From assembly GCA_029865835.1 (NCBI GenBank), contig JARXAL010000202.1, forward strand, positions 1 to 52,406: 52,406 nt of DNA, in the 5' to 3' direction. Positions 16,983 through 24,829 of this stretch are shown here, one piece after another. Each line of letters begins with the position of its first letter. Position 1 is the stretch's first letter. Origin of the DNA: Verrucomicrobiaceae bacterium. Lineage in GTDB: Bacteria; Verrucomicrobiota; Verrucomicrobiia; Verrucomicrobiales; Verrucomicrobiaceae. The translations under genes were made by a program, and so were the position numbers. Below the pieces are notes generated by a model. The model did no database searches. It was not told the DNA's origin and saw nothing but the letters and a program-made list of their open reading frames with translations.

Positions 16983-18578
16983 CTATTTTTTGGTCGGATG
17001 GCGCCGGGGAAGGGCGGTCAAATGGAAAACCACCCAATAGAGAACCATTGTCTGGAGGAAGCCACGGCTGACCGCACCAAGCAACGTCGACGGTGACTCC
17101 ATCGTGGTGCTCGTACTGAATGTGCTGAAAAGACTAAATCCCTGTAGGTATCCTATCAGCGGAATGATCGTTTTGAACTCGTTTCGCGCGACCCGCACTC
17201 GGAGGGCGAGTAGATCGCTGAGGAAGAATACAGGCATTGCCATTGCTGCAATGATCACAGGAAAGAAAGACCCGACGTAGCAATATGTAGATGCCATGAG
17301 GCTTCCCGCCTTGAATTCGCCGAATGTCCATGGGGTGTTGTTTCTCAATATCCAGATATAGTCAGCGACCGAACCACCGATAGTTTTCTTTTTGTCGATG
17401 CTGACTCCCAGAGACTGCAAAACAGGACTCGGAAGGGTTGCGAGGGCTCGCCGGTAATCCAGTTCCCGGACGGACACTAGATCCGCTTCTTGCAGTTCAA
17501 AGACCACACTCATGAGATTGTCATGCATCCTAGGGTTTGACAGGCGATTGAAAAATTCGTTGCCGCTGTAGTCTTCATCCCAAAGGCCGTATTTAAGTGT
17601 TAGTGCCTCCACCGCTTCGTTATGATCCCGGGAGGACTGCCTATCCTGGAATGCGATCCAAAACTGGGCAAATCGCTGCGATAATGATACCGACGGGTCG
17701 TGCCGAGATATCTGGGCTGCTCGGAACGCTTGTAAAAGAAGCGGGATGAATATCAAACACAATATGGTGCCCATGACCAAAAGAACGGGCCGCACTTTGG
17801 GCTTGGCCAATGCGCCTGTGCACAGACTTAGAAAATAGATGAGACCGGCATTCACAAACCCGAAAACCACATAGCCCCGCCTCCCTGATGCCATGGCAAT
17901 GAAAAACATGATGGCTGTGAAGCAGGCAAGCGCGACGATATTGCCAGATTTGAGATTCTTCTGTGCTCCCCAACTGGGCTGAATTAGGAGGAAGAAGGGA
18001 ACGAAACTGAAGGGAAAGAAGCCATCGACCACCTTCATCATGATTTCTGGCACATTTCCGCCTCTACTGACATTAAGATACGTTGCAAAGAGGCCCAAGG
18101 ATCCCATGATCCAGAGTTGTGAGTTTTTCGGTGGGGTAAAGAGCCCCGCTGGGGTGAAAACTCTTTTTTGAATTTCGATGCGTGGTATCTGGATGAAATC
18201 CGCTTTGCAATACAGTTTGTGGAGGAGGACTACGAAGCCGAATGTCATCAAGGCCCAGCCAAAGACCACATGAGGTATGTTCATCCTGTGCGCCACGGAT
18301 CTGCCCATGATACTGGTAAAGACAATCGGGAAGAAGAAGTGGGTGAATCCGAAGCCCATCACCACAAGCGATGAAAGCGGATTTTTTGCCAGTGTTTTCC
18401 GATCGAAAACTGTCAGTAGCAGGAGGGTGCCTGCAACGCAGTAAAACACCGAGAGAAAGCGGTCGAGGTCACAGATGACAAATAGGCACTGGAAAATGCA
18501 GGCGGGGACCAAAATGGCAATGATCCCTCTCCTGACGAAAGAGAGGGATAAAGCCTGGGAAATGGCGAGCGTGGTCAT
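16983..18578 (-). CDS. Polytopic membrane protein, probable Wzy-like polysaccharide polymerase
   Basis: 531 residues with roughly 11-12 predicted transmembrane segments. Examples are GIIAILVPACIFQCLFVICD near the start, FVVLLHKLYC, MFFIAMASGRRGYVVFGFVN and a C-terminal hydrophobic pair. Between them lies a large periplasmic-type loop (about 290-400, rich in charged residues, SRDHNEAVEALTLKYGLWDE). The ASGRRG motif at a membrane edge and the position beside wzx and glycosyltransferases are typical of Wzy/oligosaccharide repeat-unit polymerases, which have little sequence conservation. I infer polymerase from topology and context, not from a diagnostic motif. Confidence 0.65.
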   Translation of the reverse strand: MTTLAISQALSLSFVRRGIIAILVPACIFQCLFVICDLDRFLSVFYCVAGTLLLLTVFDRKTLAKNPLSSLVVMGFGFTHFFFPIVFTSIMGRSVAHRMNIPHVVFGWALMTFGFVVLLHKLYCKADFIQIPRIEIQKRVFTPAGLFTPPKNSQLWIMGSLGLFATYLNVSRGGNVPEIMMKVVDGFFPFSFVPFFLLIQPSWGAQKNLKSGNIVALACFTAIMFFIAMASGRRGYVVFGFVNAGLIYFLSLCTGALAKPKVRPVLLVMGTILCLIFIPLLLQAFRAAQISRHDPSVSLSQRFAQFWIAFQDRQSSRDHNEAVEALTLKYGLWDEDYSGNEFFNRLSNPRMHDNLMSVVFELQEADLVSVRELDYRRALATLPSPVLQSLGVSIDKKKTIGGSVADYIWILRNNTPWTFGEFKAGSLMASTYCYVGSFFPVIIAAMAMPVFFLSDLLALRVRVARNEFKTIIPLIGYLQGFSLFSTFSTSTTMESPSTLLGAVSRGFLQTMVLYWVVFHLTALPRRHPTKK

Positions 18579-18660
18579 AAAACAACTCTGGCATTAATTC
18601 GCAGGCGGACTAAGAGTAACAAATCAGGTGGACGCCAGAAAACGGCACGTGCCCGGCGGA

Positions 18661-19653
18661 TCAACCAATCCTCGCCGAAGGATTTCTTGAATTCCAGGAT
18701 TTGATGAGTGCCCGGGTGGTGAAATCGGCTCCGATTCTTCCATTTATTGTCCCCACATAGAGAAGGTAGGCGAAAATCCTTGGAAGGTGCATGGGCTGGC
18801 GTGATTGCCGGAAAACCTCCAAGAGAGGCCCTATTCTTTTCTCGAGCATCAGAGTGCGGAAGCCCTGGTGGATGAATCGAAAATAATCCCACGACCCTCT
18901 GGTCCTCAGCAGCAGATTGCTACATTTTCCGGCCACCCTCGTGAAGCACTCCTGCCTGATCTGAAGCTGCTGTTTGACCCCTTCACCGTTGCGGTTCAGG
19001 TAGCTCGAGGCTTGGCCCTCGTGAGGTCTGACCCAAGTGACGATTTCTTCAACCGCTTTCCAAGGATGGTCACGGCTCATTTTGGACCAGAAATCAAAGT
19101 CCCCCGCAAACGGAAGATCCTGCCGGAATCCACCACGTTCGTTAATGGTCGCGGTACGGATTCCCACGTTGCTGAGACTTCCTTGCGAGCAGCCGAAGAT
19201 AAAGTATCTGAAATCCGAATTTTTCGGAGAGCATTCAAGAGGGAGCATCTGGTGGGCGATCTTGTACCTGAAGGATTGCGACAACAGCGACCAATTAAAT
19301 CGAAGTGAAACGATTTCAGCGGGAGTTTCGGCCCAGCAGTGCATAATCTTCGACAGCGCACCCGGCACCATGGAATCATCGGCGCAGAGGATTTGTGATA
19401 TGGGGGCGGCGGCTTCCTGGAAAAGGAAATTGAGGTTTCCCCAAAGTCCCAGATTTTTCTCCTGCAGGACAATTCTGATGCGCGGATCAGTCAGGGTACC
19501 CAGATACTCGCGGGTGCCATCGATGGAACCATTGTCGCTGATGAAGAGTTCCCAGTCATAGAAGTTCTGGGCAAGCACTGAATCAATGCACTCCTTGAAG
19601 TAAGGAAGGCCGTTGTAGACGGGAACCAAAATAGAGATCGCGGGAGAACCCAT
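18661..19653 (-). CDS. Glycosyltransferase family 2
   Basis: 330-residue GT-A enzyme. It starts AISILVPVYNGLPYFKECID, has LFISDNGSIDGTREYL near 36-50, and the DxD-type CADDSMVPGALSKIMH near 93-108. The C-terminal half is variable, as expected for acceptor specificity. The gene follows wzx by only three bases, so flippase and transferase are probably co-translated. Many GT2 proteins adjacent to wzx add the terminal or branch sugar, but this cannot be read from sequence. Confidence 0.88.
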   Translation of the reverse strand: MGSPAISILVPVYNGLPYFKECIDSVLAQNFYDWELFISDNGSIDGTREYLGTLTDPRIRIVLQEKNLGLWGNLNFLFQEAAAPISQILCADDSMVPGALSKIMHCWAETPAEIVSLRFNWSLLSQSFRYKIAHQMLPLECSPKNSDFRYFIFGCSQGSLSNVGIRTATINERGGFRQDLPFAGDFDFWSKMSRDHPWKAVEEIVTWVRPHEGQASSYLNRNGEGVKQQLQIRQECFTRVAGKCSNLLLRTRGSWDYFRFIHQGFRTLMLEKRIGPLLEVFRQSRQPMHLPRIFAYLLYVGTINGRIGADFTTRALIKSWNSRNPSARIG

Positions 19654-19656
19654 GGT

Positions 19657-21219
19657 TTAGAGAATCTTTGGTGATTGCGAGTTTGGGCGGAGCCGGGAAG
19701 TGTTGCGTCGCGCAACCCTATTAAACATGCCGTTAATCTTCTCCTGGGCGATGGAGGGCAGAGACCGCCAATAAAGAAATACAAAAAGAGACTCAAGGAC
19801 CAGAAACAGCGGCAGTGAAGTGCCGTTCCAATGCGGCCTGAGGGAGATGGCTAGTATAGCCGCCCCAGACAGGAAAACCGATCCCGTCACAATCGTGAAT
19901 GCACGGGTCGGCCAGAACATTCCTCTGGTTTCGAGCCATTTCGCGGACCCGCGCACGATGCAGGCGGCAGCGAATATTTCCCCAACCAAAAGGCTCACTC
20001 CCGCACCCCTGAGTCCCCACATAGGAACCAGAACGATCAGACCTCCGGTGGTCAGCACTGCCACACAAAGCGAGATAAGCAACAGCTGCCGCACGAGATT
20101 ATTACCGATAGCAATGGCCATCGCGGGCTGGCTAGCGGCGAAGACGAGAACGCCGAGCGACAATGTGCCGAACAGCAGAGGATCGAACACGATCTTGTTC
20201 CGGGTCCATAGCGTGAAGAAGTATGGAGCGGCGGTCTGGAGGATCACGACACCAGGAATCATCCCCCCCACCAACAGCATCCAGACTGTCCCAAAAGCGG
20301 CTTCGCTCCTCTGCTGATCCCTCATGTTGAGGAAGCGCATGAGTTCAGGAAGAAGAGGATTGGTGATCGAGGAGAGACCTTGGAGCGCCGCATTCGCGCC
20401 GGTGCGCATGGTGGCAAATGCGGTGAGCTGGGCGACCCCTGCGAGAGGAAAAAGGATGAGCCGTGCGCCTGTCGTTCGGGCGATATCCAGCACTGAACGA
20501 AGCGAGAGCAAGAGTGAGTGCTGGAAGTTCCTGAATCCAAGCCGCCATTCTCCGGTGGCGCTATCGTCGATCGAAGGTAGCACATTTTCCCGCAAATCAT
20601 AGATGCAGGCCGCGTGAAGCAAGAGAACCGCGGCTGTTCCAACTAATACCGAAGTGGCGATACCCGCGCCGAATGGAATGACTGAAAGAGGGGCTACCGT
20701 TTTGACCAAGACATCGGCGATGCCCCACCAGACACCTCGCTCATAGCGTCCCATCGCATTACCGCAACGTACCCATAGCCCACCCCAGTTCCATAGAAGC
20801 CCGTTGCCGACGGCCATCGCGACAAGAGCAATACGGAACTCTGTCAGAAAGGCTCCGGGTACTGTCTCCGCCCAAAAAGAGGCAGGAGTGAGCAGAGCGA
20901 AACATGTAGCCGCAGCCAGTTCAAGGATACCGTAAGCGAATCCAATCTTCAGTCCGGACTTCAGGATTCGGCTGAACATCGTTTGGTCGGTATTGGAATA
21001 GCGGAGAAGCTCGTTGCCTACATAGTTCTGGTGCGCAATGCCAGGTATCTGCATCACCTCTGTAATGGCGACTATTGCTAGCCAGATTCCGTATTCATTG
21101 GCTGCCCAATACCCGAGGTAGATCGGCGTGACGATGATCTGTGAAAAGATCACCAGTCCCAGCCGCAACCAAGTTACTAAAGTACTGCGTATGATTCGTG
21201 TTTCCGCTGTGGATGACAT
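19657..21219 (-). CDS. Wzx-like polysaccharide flippase (MOP superfamily)
   Basis: 520 residues with about 12-14 transmembrane helices. The start RSTLVTWLRLGLVIFSQIIV and TPIYLGYWAANEYGIWLAIV match the N-terminus of polysaccharide-biosynthesis/MOP flippases, which move undecaprenyl-linked repeat units across the inner membrane. Further blocks (RLILFPLAGVAQLTAFATMR, and the second-half ALSLGVLVFAASQPAMAIAI) fit the two-fold repeat. Its distal end is three bases from a GT2 gene. Together with the membrane protein at 16983 and the phosphotransferase at 35097 it supports a Wzx/Wzy-dependent pathway. Confidence 0.85.
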   Translation of the reverse strand: MSSTAETRIIRSTLVTWLRLGLVIFSQIIVTPIYLGYWAANEYGIWLAIVAITEVMQIPGIAHQNYVGNELLRYSNTDQTMFSRILKSGLKIGFAYGILELAAATCFALLTPASFWAETVPGAFLTEFRIALVAMAVGNGLLWNWGGLWVRCGNAMGRYERGVWWGIADVLVKTVAPLSVIPFGAGIATSVLVGTAAVLLLHAACIYDLRENVLPSIDDSATGEWRLGFRNFQHSLLLSLRSVLDIARTTGARLILFPLAGVAQLTAFATMRTGANAALQGLSSITNPLLPELMRFLNMRDQQRSEAAFGTVWMLLVGGMIPGVVILQTAAPYFFTLWTRNKIVFDPLLFGTLSLGVLVFAASQPAMAIAIGNNLVRQLLLISLCVAVLTTGGLIVLVPMWGLRGAGVSLLVGEIFAAACIVRGSAKWLETRGMFWPTRAFTIVTGSVFLSGAAILAISLRPHWNGTSLPLFLVLESLFVFLYWRSLPSIAQEKINGMFNRVARRNTSRLRPNSQSPKIL

Positions 21220-21269
21220 GTAGAAACGACTAGGATGACCCGATTGAACACTGAGCGGGCCGGAGTCCG

Positions 21270-22649
21270 CTAGATTGCCAGTTTATCCGCAAGTGCAATT
21301 TGGCGACCCCTCAGGGTACAATCATCTGTCCAATGATATTTCCATTCGGCGAAGCGGCCCGCCATCGTGATTAATCCTTCGGGCTCCGGCTCCCGTGTCC
21401 AGTCGGTGGTGGCATCCAGATCATCACTCCGGCGGAGTAGGCCGTAGCGCTCAAGCCAGTTCCAGATCTTCTCGAGAGCCCCGCGCCGCGGATGGGTGAA
21501 GATGACATTGGCGTAGGGAGCCCAGCGCCAGCCGAATTTGCAGCGGCCCGCAGCGAAGTCATCCCCGCTGATGAAGCCCATTTCGACCATCTCCCCGGCA
21601 ACCTGCTTTGCAATGGTGGATGGATTACCTGGGTAGGGTTTGTGCTTGCTGAAGTAAACTTCGACCTGCACTCCAGTCCATCCATCAGGAGTATTACCTG
21701 GAGCGAGCCGCTCGATGCAGTGAATCCGGGTTGCCCATTTGTCCTCATCATAGACGTAAAACCAATGTCCGGGCAGTTCTTGCAGGTGAGGAGCGAAAAT
21801 GTCCACGATAAGGAGTTGGCTGCAATCTAGGTCCGCCGCCGCCTGACGGACTTCATCAGTCACTTGTACGCAGCGGTTGACGAAATCTGGAAGGGGAATA
21901 GTGGAGACGAGACGATCAAACTGATGACGTGACCCATCCGCGAACCAGAGATTACGATCCACCAAATCAATGGATGAGATCTGTTTGGCGAGATGGATGT
22001 CAGCGTTGTGGGAAAATGCATCGAAAAAAGATTGATAACCTCCGCTTTTCGGATACCGAATGCTGGTGATATAGTGGAGATTCTGATAGGTTTCGGGAAC
22101 AAGGCCGGCTTGTAGCTCTTTCACATCAAGCTTTGGCATTCTAGGGCCCAGCCAGTCGACAGAAAGGTTGACGGGATCGGTGGTCCAATACTTGCGTGTG
22201 TAAGCTGCAGGGAAATTCGAGGCGAACGTCTTGCCGTAGCTAAGTTCCAGCCAATGCCGGTAATTTCGGGGAGTCTCCGCAGATGGTGACCCAGCGGCAT
22301 GGATCATCTCATCGGCGCAGATGTTCCGGAGCGGTTGTGGAATTTGCCATAGATGGGCCTGGGCCGGATGCTCAATCCAGGTCCCTTGATAGAGGTTACG
22401 CGTGCGTACGGGAAACTCGAGGAAATCCCGATTAACGTTCTTCGCGAAAAGCTCCTTTACGTATGCATTTTTCGTAAAAGATACGTGTGGCCCGCGGTCG
22501 ACGGTGAAGCCGAAAAAATTCTCGGAGCCCGCGTGGCCGCCGTGGACGGGATCTCGCTCAAAGATCGAGCAATTCCCGTGGCCGAGATGGAATGACGTGG
22601 AGAGGCCCGCAATTCCGGCACCAAGGATGGTTATATGTCCGGGGTTCAT
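21270..22649 (-). CDS. FAD-dependent oxidoreductase, UDP-galactopyranose mutase/protoporphyrinogen oxidase-like
   Basis: About 459 residues. The N-terminal HITILGAGIAGLSTSFHLG is a GxGxxG FAD/NAD-binding fold, followed by GGHAGSENFFGFTVDRGPHV, the GG motif seen in UDP-galactopyranose mutases and amine oxidases. The C-terminal GRFAEWKYHWTDDCTLRG is the GR..E.....D.....G closing motif contacting FAD. Such genes in glycan clusters are often annotated as protoporphyrinogen oxidase but more likely act on a nucleotide sugar or lipid-linked sugar. The open frame starts at 22685; I chose the ATG at 22649, nine codons before the GAG motif. No Shine-Dalgarno site is visible at either start. Substrate is unknown. 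Confidence 0.7.
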   Translation of the reverse strand: MNPGHITILGAGIAGLSTSFHLGHGNCSIFERDPVHGGHAGSENFFGFTVDRGPHVSFTKNAYVKELFAKNVNRDFLEFPVRTRNLYQGTWIEHPAQAHLWQIPQPLRNICADEMIHAAGSPSAETPRNYRHWLELSYGKTFASNFPAAYTRKYWTTDPVNLSVDWLGPRMPKLDVKELQAGLVPETYQNLHYITSIRYPKSGGYQSFFDAFSHNADIHLAKQISSIDLVDRNLWFADGSRHQFDRLVSTIPLPDFVNRCVQVTDEVRQAAADLDCSQLLIVDIFAPHLQELPGHWFYVYDEDKWATRIHCIERLAPGNTPDGWTGVQVEVYFSKHKPYPGNPSTIAKQVAGEMVEMGFISGDDFAAGRCKFGWRWAPYANVIFTHPRRGALEKIWNWLERYGLLRRSDDLDATTDWTREPEPEGLITMAGRFAEWKYHWTDDCTLRGRQIALADKLAI

Positions 22650-22735
22650 TTTCGGAAAGGGAGCGGCAAGGCCATAGATACGCATAATAACGGGGTGGAC
22701 TTCATTAGCGGTCCGTGATCCAAGAAGGTGGGGTG

Positions 22736-23932
22736 CTATGCAACGGCGGCTGAGAATATAGAGTGATCGACCTGAGGAACAAAGCGCATCACTTCACCCT
22801 GACGGTAGGACTTCGCCCCGAAAACTAACTTGCCTTGAGCCTTCCATTGCAACCAACAATCTTCAGCAAAAGCCCGCAATGTTTGGGGATTGCCTGTGCC
22901 GATATGGCGGATCTCAGGCTGGCCTGGAGGGGGAGGGTTTGAACATGCATCAAGCACTTGTCTCGCGACCTCAGCAACAGGAACAAAGTCCCGCACTTGT
23001 TCTCCCTTTGTCATTGGGAAGTCTTCTCCGGCAATGGCTGCTTTGCGCAGCGATGGCCAGAATCTCGATTCCGATTCCCCCTCGCCAAAAACATGGAAGG
23101 GCCGCGCGACCGTCAGTTGCCAGTTTCGCTCCGTCGCCAAACTGATTGCTGCTAGTGTTGCTGCTGCCTTTGAGGCGGAATAAGGACCTATGGGCAGCAG
23201 TGGCGCATTCGGGGGTATGAAGTCAAAGGATTCGCCCGATTTCCCATATTCGAAACACGATCCGAAGAGTTCCAATGCCTTCTGGCAAAACCAGCCGACC
23301 CACCCCTGGTCGAAGGTGGCAAACTGACGCCCGCCATAAATTGACGAATGGCGAAAAACCACCGTTTTCAATCCATAAACTCGGCTCCAGTCACGAACGT
23401 ATTGATCGGCAGCGCCCTTGGAGCAGCCGTAGGGAGTGGTAAAGTCAAGAGGGAGAGATTCATCGAACCCTTCAGGGTGATCAGGCAGCGTATAGCGGGT
23501 TGCAGTCTCTACATAGCGCATCTGTTCCAGATCCCCATAAACCTTGTTCGTCGAGCTGTAGGCGATGAACGCCTCAGGTGAGAAAGAGCGTGCAGCTTCC
23601 AGAACATTGAATGTGCCCACGACATTAGTCCGGAAGTCCCTTTCGGGGTCGGTCAGGGACGTGGTCATCGCCACTTGGCCACCCACGTGACAGATAAAGT
23701 CAAAAGGGCCGTATCGTCGGAACACTTGTTGCAAGCCTTCTTTTTCAGCCAAGTCAAGCTGGGCGAAGGCAAGTTGACCGCTTTTCGCTTTGGATTGAAG
23801 CCATCCCAGGTTTTCAGTGGAACCTCGCCGGAACAATGCGTGAATAACTACGACCTTTTCACCACAGTCCAGATAGTGAGCTGCTAAATTGGAACCAAGG
23901 AACCCGCAACCTCCTGTAATTAAGATATTCAT
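22736..23932 (-). CDS. Chimeric SDR: CDP-tyvelose epimerase N-half fused to RfbS/RfbJ-type C-half
   Basis: One uninterrupted 398-residue frame made of two SDR parts. Residues ~1-222 follow CDP-paratose 2-epimerase (RfbE/Tyv) closely: ITGGCGFLGSNLA, QVAMTTS, YSSTNKVYGDLEQ, TPYGCSKGAADQY (Tyr168/Lys172), GRQFATFDQGWVGWFCQKA. At about residue 223 (near 23266) the sequence switches to the C-terminal part of a reductase like the adjacent gene at 23929: SCFEYG, SFDFIPPNAPL, a second YSASK (Tyr251/Lys255), HVFGEGES, FWPSLRKAA, RDFVPVAEVA and GEVMRFVP. Thus the epimerase lacks its own nucleotide-sugar-binding C-domain and the reductase half lacks its own NAD domain. It overlaps the upstream reductase by four bases. 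Activity is doubtful or altered; a deletion between tandem genes is the simplest origin. Confidence 0.85.
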   Translation of the reverse strand: MNILITGGCGFLGSNLAAHYLDCGEKVVVIHALFRRGSTENLGWLQSKAKSGQLAFAQLDLAEKEGLQQVFRRYGPFDFICHVGGQVAMTTSLTDPERDFRTNVVGTFNVLEAARSFSPEAFIAYSSTNKVYGDLEQMRYVETATRYTLPDHPEGFDESLPLDFTTPYGCSKGAADQYVRDWSRVYGLKTVVFRHSSIYGGRQFATFDQGWVGWFCQKALELFGSCFEYGKSGESFDFIPPNAPLLPIGPYSASKAAATLAAISLATERNWQLTVARPFHVFGEGESESRFWPSLRKAAIAGEDFPMTKGEQVRDFVPVAEVARQVLDACSNPPPPGQPEIRHIGTGNPQTLRAFAEDCWLQWKAQGKLVFGAKSYRQGEVMRFVPQVDHSIFSAAVA

Positions 23933-24795
23933 GATGCTGATGGAAAAGTTAGGAAAAAGGGATCAAGTGAGGGAACGTAACGATGAATTTCGCCAGGACG
24001 ATCCGGCCGCCCCCCGACTAAAAGGCGCCCCTTTGCACCGAGACGATTCCACTCCTGGGTGGCAAAGTCTGCCAGACTTACCGGGGTGCCGCTGCCCAAA
24101 TTGGCTAAGCACGGCTGTCCTGGGCGCAAGTCCGCACAGCCACAGGCAGTCAAGAGTTGCGAAGCAACGCTTTCCACGGGAATGAAATCTCTCATCTGAC
24201 GCCCTGAGGTCATGATGAAATCCTGTCCTGAAAGCGCGGCCTGGCAAAGTGACGGCCAGAAATTGCCCTTGTGTTGCCCCTCGCCATACGCATGAAATAT
24301 CCGGCCATAAAACAACTCGCAGTGGGTGATACGGGCATGGGCGCAGAGCGCCACTGATGCTGCTGCCTTGGATGCGCCGTACAAGGTATTTGGTTGGAGG
24401 GCTGCGTTCGCCGGAATGAAGTCATAATGTGCCGCACCATCACCATATTCCAAACAAGTTCCCACTGCGACAATCCGTCGGACTCCTGACGCTACTGCTG
24501 TCTCGACAAGCGCACACGCGACATCCACATTCCAATAGATTAGTTCACGCCAAGTGGCTGCCTTAGGGCTGACGCCCGGCGATGCGAGGTGAACTACGAC
24601 CTCGCTTCCCTGAAGGTCGTCCATGGTCAACTTGTCCATCGGTTTTGTGAGCCAGGTGGGTGCGACAGCCAAGGGCAGTACAGGGCCGGATTCGGAACTC
24701 CGTCGAAGGGCGATCACCTCATGTCCAGCAGCAAGAGCCGCTTGTAGAAAATGAGTTCCTATGAAGCCAGTACCACCGGTGACAAATAGTTTCAT
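23929..24795 (-). CDS. CDP-4-keto-3,6-dideoxyglucose reductase-like SDR (RfbS/RfbJ type)
   Basis: 288-residue extended SDR. MKLFVTGGTGFIGTHFLQAA is the NAD(P) loop, VGTCLEYG (112-118) supplies the catalytic Thr/Ser, and NTLYGASKAA contains Tyr139 and Lys143. Length and place directly after rfbH fit the enzyme that reduces CDP-4-keto-3,6-dideoxyglucose to CDP-paratose (RfbS) or CDP-abequose (RfbJ). Motifs do not tell the two apart. The stop overlaps the start of the chimeric gene by four bases. Its C-terminal part is clearly homologous to the second half of that chimera (for example DFIPANA versus DFIPPNA, FWPSLCQAALSGQDF versus FWPSLRKAAIAGEDF). Pathway role is inferred from context. Confidence 0.8.
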   Translation of the reverse strand: MKLFVTGGTGFIGTHFLQAALAAGHEVIALRRSSESGPVLPLAVAPTWLTKPMDKLTMDDLQGSEVVVHLASPGVSPKAATWRELIYWNVDVACALVETAVASGVRRIVAVGTCLEYGDGAAHYDFIPANAALQPNTLYGASKAAASVALCAHARITHCELFYGRIFHAYGEGQHKGNFWPSLCQAALSGQDFIMTSGRQMRDFIPVESVASQLLTACGCADLRPGQPCLANLGSGTPVSLADFATQEWNRLGAKGRLLVGGRPDRPGEIHRYVPSLDPFFLTFPSAS

Positions 24796-24829
24796 GGAAT
24801 GTGTCTGCCTTCGATTGCTCTGGGATTAC

